Positions 35,501 to 46,838 are shown, counted from the first letter of the stretch. The stretch: DNA of 60,000 nucleotides from Takakia lepidozioides (GCA_030704615.1 CM060733.1:40488001-40548000); one strand, 5' to 3'. Numbers and translations are program-made. Notes: a model not told the origin generated them from the letters alone.

Positions 35501-35648
35501 CTGAAATTTGTCTGCTGGTGCTTTTTGGCGAAAATCTCGAATTTTATCCCCCATAATTCCTCTATACAAGTAGCTGAAGTTCCCAGGTCAAAATCTGGCG
35601 ATCTTTCGTAATGAGGACAGAATTTCATGGGTTTTGGGGGAATAAGAG
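29574..35648. other. Long intergenic stretch, no supported gene
   Basis: About 6 kb with only short ORFs and no domain. It holds a two-copy tandem duplication at 33,550-33,935 and a poly-pyrimidine tract at 35,400-35,430. Composition resembles the gene-free DNA at 10-14 and 17-19 kb. Confidence 0.5.
33550..33935. repeat. Two-copy tandem duplication, about 195-205 bp unit
   Basis: GGCCAGGGA occurs at 33,553 and 33,758, and TGACCACCAGAAC followed by GACAAGAGGATG occurs from 33,668 and again from 33,862. The copies have diverged considerably. Confidence 0.65.
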
Positions 35649-35651
35649 TTA

Positions 35652-35670
35652 GAGCCAGGTTCCATGGGCA
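35652..35670 (+). repeat. Left terminal inverted repeat of the TIR element
   Basis: 19 bp, preceded by TTA at 35,649-35,651. Matches the right end at 18 of 19 positions. Confidence 0.8.
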
Positions 35671-36059
35671 GCTGCAAGCGCCCCAACGCGAATCGCCCCC
35701 AGGATTAAAGAGGCGCTATTGGCTTAGATAAAATATTCTGTAAGGGGCGCCTCCACGGAGTCGTCCCAAGTTGCTAAGGGGCGAAAAAAAGATGTCCCTT
35801 CACAAGGGCCGATCAAATTTTGTGGCGCCCCTAACTGACACCTTTGTCTTTTCCTACAGTGGGGCCGCAGCCTTACATAATGCTATTGATTTCCATCCAA
35901 AGTAAGATAGATTTTAGGAGTGCAAGCTCTTCAAACATTTCGCCTGGGCACGGGTCTTTAAAGTGAACTTGGTCTAAATCAGTGGGGATTCTCTCTATCT
36001 TGCATAGTGCCGCAGCAGCTGCTCACTGCCAACCATAGATATTGTTTAAAATGGCTGGT

Positions 36060-38465
36060 GGAGGGGGAGTCTCACAAGCTCCTGGGGCATTAAATGGGGC
36101 CACAATCTGACTCAGCAGAACAGGATGAAAGAAGTGATTTCAAAGCTCAAAAAAAAGATGGCCTACTGGAGCTTTGCAATGTTGTCCATTGTTGGGAGAG
36201 CTTTGGTGGCAAATCGGATATTGCTAGCTACCAAATGGTTCTACTCCGCTGTTTGGAGCCCTGGCAGTGACATCACAAAGGAAATTAAAGCAATTGTCCG
36301 CAATTTTGTGTGGGGAGCCACCCCGCATCTCCAATGAGACGTGCGCAGGTATCCTGGGATCAGTTATGTCAGAAAAAAAGCAGAGAAGGCTTGGGGATTA
36401 TTGATCCTAGATCCCAAACGCGGGCACTACTGGCTAAGTGGGTTGTCGGGGCTAGGCCAAGGCAATCACTCACACAAGCAGCCCGTGAAGTAAGCTGGTT
36501 CAACCTTACCTCATGAGCTCTTCTCCATCTAACTCCCCCCAATGGGCCCAATCTCTCAGATGGATAGTTCAAGGGCGAAATGCAAACATCAAGGTGGGTT
36601 CGCAGCCATGGCAATCCATCTGGAAAAGCATGGCACGCAGTGAGAGGATGGCTTACCCAAAGAATGCCAACCACTGCCCAAGAATGTGAAAGGCAAGCTC
36701 TATTTGCGAATTATAATATGGACTCTGCTACTTTGATTGGGCGTGATTCCCAAGGTGGGCTCTCTGCAAAAGGCAAGGCTTCACCCACATTGCCTCTATC
36801 AGATCCCAAAACCAGTTTCTGCCACAAGCAGAGGTGACCTCAATGATGGGCACAAGGAGTGCTAGGACTTGGAATAGTATTATGGAGAACATCCCGCTAT
36901 ACATGCTGCCTCTGCTAAATGATTCAAACATACCCCCTGCTGCCCAGCCTGGATGGCCTCTTCACAACAGAATCTAGCCCTAGTTATGTTGGTCCTATCC
37001 TTCGGGGAAACACTGGCCTTTGGTCTTAAATTCCAGGCAGATGTTGAGGGAAATCTGTTTTTTCGTGGTGTGGCTGAGACAGACAAATCACATATTTTTC
37101 ATATCAGGTGCTTGATAAAAAAGGCCATGCAAACCCAGCCCCGCCACATGGACAGGACATCTAGTGGGCAATCCATAAGTCATTTGTTTGGTTCCTCAAA
37201 TGCCCACTAGCAGATTTATAATTTGATCTAGGGGAGTGGAGATGGATGGACAAACTTCACTCGCCCTTCTTCGCATATTCTGTCAAGTTGGGGTATTCTT
37301 TACTCAACCATGCCAGATCCTTCCTAGCAAAGTGGTCATAAAAGTGGGCTAACCATCAACTCACTCAAAGGGGCTGGAATAAAATTTAGAAGGAAGTATG
37401 GAGAAAAGACAGGGCTGCTAAAGTCTCGGGCTTTTTGTGGAAAGTTGCTCACAGAATTTTGCCTTGAGGCAAAAGTCTGGGCGGGTGGTTCTCGTTTTCT
37501 ACTCCATTTGGAGTCTCTTCCCCTCACCCCCGCCTTCTCTCCTCCTTCTTCTCAATCACTTGTCTAGTAGATACCAGACCAGCTGCCCTGTTTGGGCCTC
37601 GCTAAGAGCACTTACTCTTTAGAATCTCTGGAAGATGAGATGTGCTTGGGTTTTTGAGGGAAAACCCCCCAGAGGCATATCGATATTGTTTTCCATATAT
37701 CATGAATTGCTAACTGAGGGGAGGAAAGCTTGGGATGTGGAGTATGCAGCTCTTCCCAGAACTTCAAAACAACGGGGGGAGCAACTGCTTGAAGATTTCC
37801 ACGGGTCTTAGGGCAAAGACAACGTGCTCGGAACCTGTTTTCCCAATGCAAGGATTACCTGGAAGGTCACCATCCCCCCTCAATGGGAAGTCCCCTGGTG
37901 AGGGGGAGGAAACGGAGTTTAATTGGCGCCATAAGAAGGCCCGTGATAACAAATCCAGGACTCAGCTCAAGTTTTGATACCTCAAGCTAACTCGGATGGC
38001 TGAGTTCAAACTCCAATTTTCTGCAGCTCTTCCTCGACTCCCATCTCGCAGCTCCAGGGCCCCTTCTATGATGGTCACCAATTTGGGCAGCTGTAATTAC
38101 TTAGCTTATCTAATCTCTACTGATCTAGTGCAATCACCATTTTTCCCTAGGCGTCTAATGCTCTCTGGTAGTGTTGGACTCAGTCCTCAATCCTCCATAT
38201 GTCCATGGTGCGCCAATCTGCTTTCTTCCACTTGTCCCTGCTAAAATCTAATCTATCCACAAGAGACCCGTTCTCTCCCCCTTGCATATTGTCTTCTCCA
38301 GCTCCTTCTCGACTCCTCTCAATAGCTAGATTGTAGGGCCATGGGGAAGTTTCCCCGCAGTTAGCCTTCACGGCCTCCCTCAGTGGTTATTTTTTCCACT
38401 GTTGTTAACTTTATTTTAATAAATTTGATTAAAAAGGCCTATGTCCTTTTCTTTTCTTTTTAAAG
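36060..38465 (+). mobile_element. 5'-truncated LINE, copy B (same family as copy A)
   Basis: Plus-strand LINE tail. It opens with the post-RT segment (MKEVISKLKKKMAYWSFAML at 36,125; RALVANRILLATKWFYSAVW; VRNFVWGA), then GLGIIDPRSQTRALLAKW (about 36,390-36,445), and ends with NWRHKKARDNKSRTQLKF at 37,975. This last string is nearly identical to the C-terminus of copy A at 5902 (NWRHKRARDSKLKTQLKF). The 3' UTR (GGGGAAGTTTCCCC, then TCAGTGGTTATTTTTTCCAC) matches copy A in inverse orientation, and an A-rich tail follows at about 38,450-38,480. RT catalytic motifs are absent: the truncation point lies downstream of them. Multiple frameshifts. Confidence 0.85.
36125..37977 (+). pseudogene. LINE ORF2 C-terminal remnant
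   Basis: The segment after the RT core through the zf-RVT region, spread over several frames: 36,125-36,337; 36,310-36,516; 36,953-37,210 (FQADVEGNLFFRGVAETDKS, matching FEAADGSLAFMG-type text of copy A); and 37,735-37,977 (MQLFPELQNNGGSNCLKIST, matching VQLFPELQNGGGG of copy A). It has no catalytic domain and cannot work alone. Confidence 0.8.
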
Positions 38466-38667
38466 AAAAAGAAAAAAAGAGGGAATGATTTTTGACATCT
38501 CGATCCAAAACTTCTATTAATTGTCGTTTACTATGTCATGGGCCCACATGGAAATTGGTGCCAAGATTTTTAGAGGGGCGAATGGAAAGGTGTCCATGGA
38601 ACCACCCTTTCTCATTTTTAAGGGGTCATTCCCTCTTGGGAGCGCTTGCTTGAGGGGCTTTTAGGAG

Positions 38668-38686
38668 TGCCCATGGAACCTGGCAC
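38668..38686 (-). repeat. Right terminal inverted repeat of the TIR element
   Basis: Reverse complement reads GTGCCAGGTTCCATGGGCA; followed by TTA at 38,687-38,689. Confidence 0.8.
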
Positions 38687-38689
38687 TTA

Positions 38690-39645
38690 ACCCTTAAGCG
38701 ACGACCACCGTTTTGGTGGGTCAGCCCAAAAATGGTACATGGTGGTATGGATGAAGCCATAACTTCCTACCCTGAATCATCCAAGCAAACTAACCTTACA
38801 AAAATGCTCGTCCCTTCTATATCCATATGCCCAACTTAGAATTTTCACAAACTTCCACCGTTGTAATTGGCACCTTACAATAAAATAATATTGTAGTTTT
38901 TCCACCAAGACTCCAAATTTATCAGAAAAAAAACCTTTGACCAAGCTAGACCTCTAGGTTGTAGATTTTTCTTGTGTGAATGCTTTGCATATTCCGATTC
39001 TTGGGCACCCACATGGCTTAATGGTCAAATCTCAGCCCCATCTGCCCAAAATTTATATGGGGTCCTTTGTATGTGAAATTTGGGGGGTGGAATTGTATTC
39101 CAACTACATGCAGGAACATTCCTGACCCATGGGGTCCTGAATTTTGTCCTCGTCACAAATTCCTATGGTCATCTGAGTCTGCTCTACAATAATGCCTACA
39201 TAGTGAGGAAGAATTTTTGGATTATGAAAAATTTACTACTTCAGATGATCTCTAGGGATTTTTTGTTGTTGCATCCCAACTCCAGCTATTGTAGCGGGGC
39301 ACATTCCAGCATGATCTTGGGGGGGGGGGGGGGGGGGGGGCACATCACAAACACCCAAGGAATTCATCAGCCCCCACGAAATGACCTGTAGCCAACCCAC
39401 CGATGAAATCTTGGGTGCATACTTTACAGGGCAACTGTTGTCTAGGGGGCCAACGATACACCTGGCAAACCGCTGTATGTGTCTGTCTTCTCATGTCCAT
39501 CATGATCATGCCATTTTCTTATCAACAAGCACATTCCCAAGAGTTGAGGGGGCATTGAACCCCCTCATGATCTGCCCACTATGCAGACAACTCCCCCCCC
39601 CCCCTCGCCCACAATGCCGAGCAACGACGGATATCAGACATGATA
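38690..39645. other. Intergenic stretch with homopolymer runs
   Basis: No gene. G22 at 39,319-39,340 and C12 at 39,593-39,604 are the only notable features before the gypsy element. Confidence 0.5.
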
Positions 39646-39650
39646 CCCCG

Positions 39651-40272
39651 TGTCAAGGACGAGAACATGACTGAACACAAACAAGAGATAAAACTAGAGG
39701 TACAATGCTAGACAAGAAGTCAAGGTCGGCATGGCCGAATGCACGATGAGTAAATAAGAATCAAGACGATCTTTATAACAATGAACAAGAGTACAAGATA
39801 TTGGAACACGACTTGAATACTAGAATGCTGGAAACTGGACTGGAGTACCAGATACTGGAAACTGGGCTAGAGTACTGGGAACTAGACTGGAGTATTGGGA
39901 ACTGGAAACAAGAGTAGCTTGAACTAGTGTTGGCGAGACTGAAGAGTGTCTAGTCTCGCCTCCTATATATACTGGCTACTAAAAAGCTTCCCCAAGAAGC
40001 TTCCCCTATGGAGGTTTCTTGTTGGAGAAGTTTCCAAGATTAAACAAAGGTTTATTGATGGAGAAGCTTCCTTAAACAAATGAGGTATCTTGATGGAGAA
40101 GTTTCCTCCAAAGGAAGCTTCTTGAGTAGTTTCCCAAGTTACTCTTGGTAATTTGGTAAATTCTCGGTAACTTGATAAATTATGATAAATTATGGTAGAT
40201 CATGGTAAATCACGATAAGTCATGGTAACTTTCGGTAATATGATAACTTTGTAACTTCTGGTATTTACTCCT
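39651..40272 (-). repeat. 3' LTR of the gypsy element, inner end deleted
   Basis: 622 bp matching 42,750-43,380. It contains repeats of TACTGGAAACTGGACTGGAG type and GGTAAATCATGG type, and a TATATATA at 39,964-39,971. It lacks the terminal 30 bp present at 43,381-43,410; pol sequence begins in its place. Confidence 0.9.
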
Positions 40273-42711
40273 GATAGAAAAAGATATTTTTCCAACTTGG
40301 CATATAGTCCTCTTTCTCTTAATTTATCAAGGACAAGGCGTACATGGCGGCCATGTTCTTCTTCATTATGTGAAAATATCAAAATGTCGTCCAAATAGAT
40401 GACTACAAAGTCATCTAAAAATTCTCGAAAGATGTCATTCATCATATGTTGGAAAATTGCTGGAGCATTGGTAAGACCGAAAGGCATAACACTGTATTCA
40501 AAATGTTCATACCTTGTTCAAGAAGCTGTTTTCCATTCGTCTCCTTCTTTTATCCGTACAAGGTTATAGGCTCCTCTCAAGTCGATTGTGGTGAAAATCT
40601 TCGCTCGTCCCAGCTGGTCGAGAAGCCCATAAATCAGCGGCAACAGATAATGATTCTTGATTGTGACTTTGTTGAGACCGCGATAGTCGACACACATGTG
40701 TAATGATCCGTCCTTCTTTTTCACAAACAAGATAGGCGCCCCCGCGGGTGATTTTGAATGTCGGATGAAGTGCTTCGACAAATTTTCATCAATGTATTCA
40801 CGTAATGTAGGCAACTCCGTCTGGGATAAGTTATAGATTGGGCCGAATGGTGGTTGGGCTCCTTCTTGTAACTCAATTGCACAGTCATAAGGTGGATATT
40901 CTGGCAACATGTCTGCATTCTTCTTCTCGAAGATGTCTAAATCTTGATATTGAGCGGGTAATGTTGAAGTACCTTTGTTTGTTGTGGTCTTGATCGGAGT
41001 CGCATAAAGTGCAAATGTCTCCTCCTTTTTGGTAGCTCTCATGAAGCTCTAGCTCCAAGGAATAGGGGTTGAATACATTTGATATTTCTACATTTTTGTC
41101 TTGCAGAAATTTTTCGCGATCGCCAGTCGATGTCGGGATTGTGAAGTACGAACCAGGGAAGTCCAAGGATCACAGGAGATGCAACCAAACATGACATGGT
41201 TGGGCTTCACCTCTTCCCGCATCATCTGCTCATATGTCTCCAAAGCCTCCATCTCAAATCCATGTTGGACATATCCTGCGATCATCGCACTCCATGACAC
41301 CACATTTCGTTCAGCCATTTCGTTGGAGACTAGATGACATTGAAAACAATATGTGATGCTTGATCTTTAAGCTTCATTTCAAGTGGTTAAGTTTCATGGT
41401 CCACATTTCCTAATGCTAACGGTCGTCCATCGATGACTTCAACGGAGGCCGAGAGTTTCTTCTTTACGAGCGTTAAATTGTGTTGCTTCGCAAAGTTTTT
41501 GTCCATAAAACAAGCTGAAGCTCCTGAGTCCAAAAGTGCTTCTACAATGATATCTCGATTTTGCACTCTGATTTTTACCGGAACTGTGAAGCAAGGTGCA
41601 GGGTCTGGAGGTAGAAAGAGACATTTTTTCGGTAAGGAATTTGTGGTGTCCAGCCGCATGGTCCCTACTGTGACTGGACATCATCGTTTTTCGACCTCCT
41701 TGTATCAAACATTTGAGTTGTGCCCCGAGCTTTGAATCTTATCTTGTTAGGGCAGTTTAATGCTATGTGATCTTCTTCTCCGCAATAGAGGCATAATCCA
41801 TTCGAGCGCCGTCTTTGTTTTTCTTGTGGCGTCAATAGTTTGAATCGGACAGCATCAATCTGCATAGGATCACTACTAGATGTCTGATGGATCGTTGTAT
41901 TTGGTGTCGTAGTAGCAGTGACATAATGCGTCGTCGACCATCCAGATCGCTTCTCTTGACGTCTTTCGAGCAAACGATTATCGCATGCAATGACTTGGGT
42001 GATGAATTCACTCAGTGTGCTCACGTTTGGCATTGTCAGCAACAAATCTTTTACATCATCTTTTAGTCCACATCAAAACTGACTAATGAGGTTCTTCTCA
42101 TTCCAGTCGAGGTCGCACACAAGTTGTCGAAATTCGGCAGCATAAACGGAAGCAGGACGTGCTCCTTGTCAAAGATTTTGCATCTTTGTTTCTACAACTC
42201 TCTCTCTCTCTCTATCATTCTCTCCAAACATTGCAGTGAACTCGGAAATGAATGCTTCAAAATTATATAGTAAATGCGAATTTTTTTCTAATAGCGGTGC
42301 AAACCAAGATAGGGCAGTATCTGATAGAAGGGTGCCCACGAATCCCACTTGAATACCTTCATCGGGGTAGCGTTGTGGATGTAGTTGTAGGAACAGTTGT
42401 ACTTGTTGAACAAAACCGCGAAATCTTGATCTCGTCCCATCAAATTTCTCGGGCATGCTGATCTTTGGTTCTCTCGTAATCTGTTGAAGAGGAACCGTTG
42501 CAGTAAGAGCTATTGCTGTAGGGACTCGTATGGTTGAAGATCTATTGTTCGACTCCTTTAACTCTGAAATTTGTTGTTGCAAATTGTAGAGAACGTTGCC
42601 AAGATCTTGAGACTGATCAGCTTGCAATTGGGCGGTAGATGTACGAAGTTCTTGCATCTGGAGCTGAAGACTCTGCAATATGGTGACCATTTCCGCAAAT
42701 GTGCCTTCCAT
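40273..42711 (-). pseudogene. Ty3/gypsy gag-pol, truncated in RT
   Basis: ATG at 42,711, 39 bp inside the 5' LTR. Gag (to 42,169): a heptad-like N-terminus (MVTILQSLQLQMQELRTSTA) and capsid (PEKFDGTRSRFRGFVQQVQL). After a shift, 42,045-41,665 carries a single knuckle CLYCGEEDHIALNC. Protease has ALLDSGASACFM (about 41,550). A PPR-derived insert sits at 41,180-41,324. RT starts at 41,042 with the [40 protein letters not shown] and [15 protein letters not shown] blocks, then [17 protein letters not shown] and [13 protein letters not shown] at 40,487-40,370, and stops at the LTR junction near 40,272. Everything after the RT catalytic site is absent. Several stops and shifts; dead as a coding unit. 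Confidence 0.9.
41180..41324 (-). pseudogene. PPR gene fragment inserted in gypsy pol
   Basis: The minus strand reads MAERNVVSWSAMIAGYVQHG, then EMEALETYEQMMREEVKPNH, a clear plant PLS-class PPR repeat. It lies between the pol segments FNVI.SP and VILGLPWFVLHNPDIDW, which are adjacent in gypsy elements. The two joints share the 5-bp word GGAGA (plus strand 41,175-41,179 and 41,325-41,329). The fragment plus one repeat copy is 150 bp. It is in a different frame from pol, so it would not be read as part of the polyprotein. Confidence 0.85.
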
Positions 42712-42732
42712 CTTAACTAACTAAAGAAAAAA

Positions 42733-42747
42733 CTTTAGTCTCGCCAA
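42733..42747 (-). promoter_or_regulatory. Candidate primer-binding site
   Basis: On the minus strand, directly after the 5' LTR, the sequence reads TTGGCGAGACTAAAG. It begins TGG one base in, as a site pairing with a tRNA CCA end should. I could not name the tRNA. A near copy, TTGGCGAGACTGAAG, also lies inside both LTRs. Confidence 0.4.
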
Positions 42748-42749
42748 AC

Positions 42750-43410
42750 TATCAAGGACGAGAACATGACTGAACACAAACAAAAGATAAAACTAGAGGT
42801 ACAATGCTAGACAAGAAGTCAAGGTCGGCGTGGCCGAATGCACGATGAGTAAATAAGAATCAAGACGATCTTTATAACAATGAACAAGAGTATAAGATAT
42901 TGGAACACGACTTGAATATTGGAATGCTGGAAACTGGACTGGAGTACTAGGTACTGGAAACTGGGCTAGAGTACTGGGAACTGGACTGGAGTACTGGGAA
43001 CTGGAAACAAGAGTAGCTTGAACTGGTGTTGGCGAGACTGAAGCTTCCCCAAGAAACTTCCCCAAGAAGCTTCCCCTATGGAGGTTTCTTGCTGGAGAAG
43101 TTTCCAAGATTAAACAAAGGTTTCTTGATGGAGAAGCTTCCTTAAACAAATGAGGTATCTTGATGGAGAAGTTTCCTCCAAATGAAGCTTCCTGAGTAGT
43201 TTCCCAAGTTACTCTTGGTAATTTGGTAAATTCCCAGTAACTTGGTAAGTTCCTAGTAACTTGGTAAGTTCCCAGTAACTTGATAAGTAATGGTAAATTA
43301 TGGTAGATCATGGTAAATCACGGTAAATCATGGTTATTTTCGGTAACATGGAAACTTGGTAACTTCTGGTATTTACTCCTCGTAAGTTCTTCTGGGCTAT
43401 GTCCGTGACA
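42750..43410 (-). repeat. 5' LTR of the gypsy element
   Basis: 661 bp. It starts TATCAAGGAC (TG changed to TA) and ends GTCCGTGACA. Compared with the 3' LTR it lacks about 40 bp around 43,040, including the TATATATA box, so the promoter copy that should drive the element is damaged. Confidence 0.9.
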
Positions 43411-43469
43411 CCCCGAACCATTCACACACCTTCAGCACCAATAGCCCATCATTACAGCAAATTGGGGGG

Positions 43470-43940
43470 GTTTGCAACGCCAGCCGCGCCCCCATGCCCC
43501 GCGCGGCGCTGAACGTGCGACGTCAACCCCGCGACGCCTTTTTGCAACGCCCGACCATCGCACAGGCGGATGAAGGGCAAGAGGCAGCCATCACCTTCCG
43601 TGCGATGCCCAAGCGTTGCCCCCCAACGAAGGGCAGAAGACAACCTTTTTTGGCGACGGCCAGCCGTCGCCAGCGGAAAAAATGCAGTCCTTTCTTGCCC
43701 TTTCTTTCATCGCAACTCTTATTGGCGACGCCAGGCCGTCGCATGGTGGCATGAATGGCAAAAGGCATTGGCGACGGCCGGGCGTCGCAAATAGGAGCTA
43801 CCCAATTCTTTCAAAACAAAAAAAAACATGTCGCATCCTGCGCGGCGTGCAGTTGCCGTTTGCGACCCCCGGCCGTATATATCCTAAAAACACGTCGCAG
43901 TTTGCGACGCGTGGGGGTCGCAAGCAGCGACGGCAAGGCT
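43470..43940. repeat. Left subterminal repeat array of the CACTA element
   Basis: Many copies of GCGACG/CGTCGC words, often as small palindromes such as GGCGACGGCCGGGCGTCGCA. CACTA elements carry clustered subterminal motifs bound by TNPA; that role is inferred from position and repetition. Confidence 0.75.
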
Positions 43941-44015
43941 TTCTAGGTTTAGGTTTAGGGCCTTTGGGGGTTCTTATTTTTCATAAAGACAAAAAACCGA
44001 AAGCCCTTTAGGTTT

Positions 44016-44059
<44 letters not shown>

Positions 44060-44110
44060 CCACATATGGTACTGGGGTAGGGTTTTTGTTTTTCTTTATG
44101 GTTTAGCTTG
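43936..44110. repeat. Inner inverted repeat (left copy) with T41 run
   Basis: It contains TTTAGGTTTAGGGCC, a T41 run at 44,019-44,059 and CATATGGTACTGGGGTAGGG. The inverted partner at 58,080-58,170 has CCCTAACCCAATACCATATG, an A18 run and GGCCCTAAACC. The TTTAGGG-like words are part of this repeat and not telomeric arrays. Confidence 0.8.
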
Positions 44111-44509
44111 TTGTTGTGGACCTTCTTGTAAATTATGACATTTATTTTGTTAATTCTCTTGATACCACATCTGTATGTGTTGCTCTAATATATTCAATGC
44201 CTCTGCTTTCTTTCTTGAAAGACTACCAGCCACAGCCATATTTGATCAATTATAGAAATAAGCTACAATATGCATGTACATGTACAATCAATCGAAGGGA
44301 TGGGTACAGTTTGGTGCGAGAATTATTATGTAGCTTTGATTTCATGTCTAATCAACTTGAACATCATCATCCGGAGCTTCTTCCTCATCAAGCTGCAAGT
44401 CTTCTTGTGTCTTCATCTCCTTCTCCAACATCCGTATCTTCTGGAGCTTCATCATATAGGATTCGGGATGCATTCTTCGAGGCGTCATCGTCCTCTTCTA
44501 TCCCCTCTA

Positions 44510-46838
44510 CCTAACCTCCATCATCAGCATCATTATGACCAGTCTCTCCGTCCACCGCAATTGCCTCACCCCATGGAGATCCGAGACCATGATAGATACG
44601 TCTTTCTCTTGGCTAAGAATGCACAACCACCTTCCAATTCCCCCCTCTTGTTTTGTCATCGGAGAAGAAAACTTGCTCCATGTCTGAAGGCCGTGAAAAA
44701 AGCTCATCGGAGGGACGATGAGTAGGGTTGAGCCTATCTGCATTGACACGCATGAAACCACAATTATCTTGCACTAGTGTTGCGGAGGGCCCCACAAGAT
44801 GTGGCTGGAACCACCTTCCCTTGAAGAGAAGAGGCCGGTACCTTGTATACTGAAGTTCGAGTATGCTCTCAAGCTTTCCAATGTACTCAAGTTTGCTCAT
44901 AGCAGGTCGTGTATCTCCCTTGCCCCACACGGAGTCTTGCCAATAATATGTGGCACACGAGCCAGAATCAAAGGTTGTTTTGCACTTCATGTCAAGAACA
45001 CGAATGCGAAAATGACGACCGTGAACCCAAACCGCCATGTATGAGGTCGCGAATTGAGAGGGGCCCCTTGCAATGTCTTGCACCAAATCTGAAACCACCT
45101 CTCATTGAGCAACGGCGTCATAAACTGAAGTCCAAAGCCACTGTTGGAATGAACTTAGAGGCTGCAATTCCATGGGCAGTTTTTGTGAATGAACATTCCG
45201 GCGGCCCGCTCCTCGTCGTGGACGTCTAGTAACCGGCCTTGGATGGTTCGCCTCCATGCAAGCGTCTCATCCTCTCGTTGTTGAACAAGGTTATTGTATC
45301 TTGCCTCCCACTCATGTATGGATGGGGTATTCTTCAGTATGAAGTCATGCGTTTGCTCAATCACCAAGGTCGGAAATTTTACCCTCTTCGATTTTTTGGG
45401 CAAAACAATGTCTTTGGTTCGTGCATCCTCCTCTTTCTTCCACATCCGAGGGCTTCCTCATCCACCCTTGTCATGTACTCCGTGCAATAGAACATAGCTT
45501 CTTGCAACGTATACCCCTCCGCCATGCTACCCTCCGGGTGCGCCATTTATCTCACAAATCCTTTCAAAGTCTTCATATAACGCTCAAGGAAGTACATCCA
45601 CCGAGAATGAACGGGGCCGGCTGCCTCCTTTCATGCATGGAAAATCCGCTTCCTCCAACTCTTTGGAGCAAATCCACCAGAACAAGCCTCCCAATCTATA
45701 GATTGTCTCACGAACCTTGGGAGTCAATGTCCCACGTACTGCAATGTGCAAGACGTCTTGCAATAGATTGTGGTAGTCATGAGACTTCAAACCATGGACC
45801 CCGTCTTCTTCGAATTCTTCCTTTGTCCATTGTCAAGGTACGCGCCTATACTTCCACCGTACAACACCCTTTGGGTCCACACCATTTTGTTCGGCCCATA
45901 GATAGCGCATGCGACCCTGCTCCTCAAGCTCCTTTCTAACACCAAAATAATCTCCTTTTGCAGCCACTCCCTTCTTTGCCGGCGTGCCATGAAGAACCCG
46001 AAAAAGGGACGAGCAAACATTCTTCTCAATATGCATGGGATCTAGAAGATGACGAATCTCAGGTCCTACATATATCCCTACCCACAAATACTTACACAAA
46101 TTTTTTGACGTGAAATTGACAATGCAACGCATACCAAATGTGCAATATCACATGCATGCATAGGGATATCGACGGTGTTTTTGTGGAATATGTACCGCCC
46201 AATATGGCAACTCGTAGAAGATTGAAAATTGCTTCATATTGGGTACATCCACTTCACCGTCCGTGCCGGCACGGGCCTCCTTCCATCGGTCCTCCCAAAA
46301 CTGCCCGGATGGTATCATAGGGGGGGGTACTTCCTCTTTGTCATCAAATAAGTGTTTCTCTCTTCTTCTCCATCGATAGCTCATAGGAAGAAACTTGCGG
46401 TAGTTGGGATACACTATCTTATGAAGATGGCGGGAACTATGTGCATCAAGATCATCGCCACAATGCAAGCATGCATGGTACCCTTTGGTGCTTAGCCCCG
46501 AGCAAACAGTTAGTCTTGTACTACATATCCCGCCACATTAGCAAAGACAAAAAGTTGTCATGTGCATGGCCCATAATGCCATCTACCCCACTACGGTGCA
46601 CAAGACTGTTGTCGCTACTTCAATCAATCCCAATCCTCATCGATATTATCCAGCATTGACAAGTGAATGTATGCGGGTTGTTCACGGGGAACACAATATA
46701 CTTGGATAATCATGCATTGTCCAAAGCAAGTTGTCTCTCATCTAAAAAGATTGTCCGGCCATAGGGTCAAGTGAAGCATCCAATGCCGGGACCCCCCTCC
46801 ATAGGTCCTTAAGTTCATCAACAAGAGGTCGCAAGTAC
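44510..46838 (-). pseudogene. CACTA TNPD (Tnp2), 3' half with DUF4218- and DUF4216-like regions
   Basis: Continues the Tnp2 gene interrupted by the chromovirus. From 46,838 the minus strand reads TYLRPLVDELKDLWRGVPAL, then the histidine/cysteine region (46,468: HCGDDLDAHSSRHL; KFLPMSYRWRRREKHLFDDK) and FSIFYELPYW. An intron probably follows, ending at TATATGTAG near 46,055, before IRHLLDPMHIEKNVCSSLFR. Next come a DUF4218-like part (MKSHDYHNLLQDVLHIAVRG, 45,790; LGGLFWWICSKELEEADFPC) and a DUF4216-like part (45,098-44,613: FDSGSCATYYWQDSVWGKGD, LEYIGKLESILELQYTRYRP, LFKGRWFQP). Stops and shifts occur between blocks. This is the standard plant TNPD arrangement. The gene is broken twice: by decay and by the retrotransposon. 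Confidence 0.9.

Larger units (their letters stand above)
35652..38686. mobile_element. TIR element with TTA target duplication (PIF/Harbinger-like), LINE nested inside
   Basis: A 19-bp terminal inverted repeat: GAGCCAGGTTCCATGGGCA at 35,652-35,670 and its reverse complement, with one mismatch, at 38,668-38,686. Both ends are flanked by TTA (35,649-35,651 and 38,687-38,689). A 3-bp TTA/TAA duplication with G-rich TIR ends is the mark of PIF/Harbinger elements. No transposase is present: the left arm (to about 36,050) and right arm (from about 38,465) are non-coding, and a LINE fills the middle. Without the LINE this would be a non-autonomous element of roughly 600-650 bp. Confidence 0.75.
39651..43410 (-). 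mobile_element. Ty3/gypsy retrotransposon with internal deletion, CCCCG target duplication
   Basis: An LTR element transcribed on the minus strand. LTR-like ends are TGTCAAGGAC at 39,651 and GTCCGTGACA at 43,410, flanked by identical CCCCG at 39,646-39,650 and 43,411-43,415. The internal region has gag, protease and the first part of RT, then runs directly into the 3' LTR at about 40,272. The rest of RT, RNase H and integrase is deleted, together with about 30 bp of the inner end of that LTR. The perfect duplication shows it inserted as an LTR element and that the deletion came during or after insertion. Confidence 0.9.

Noticed and set aside
39319-39340. G22 run as a regulatory G-quadruplex
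   Set aside because: A plain homopolymer in gene-free DNA, with nothing nearby to regulate; assembly length is also unreliable.
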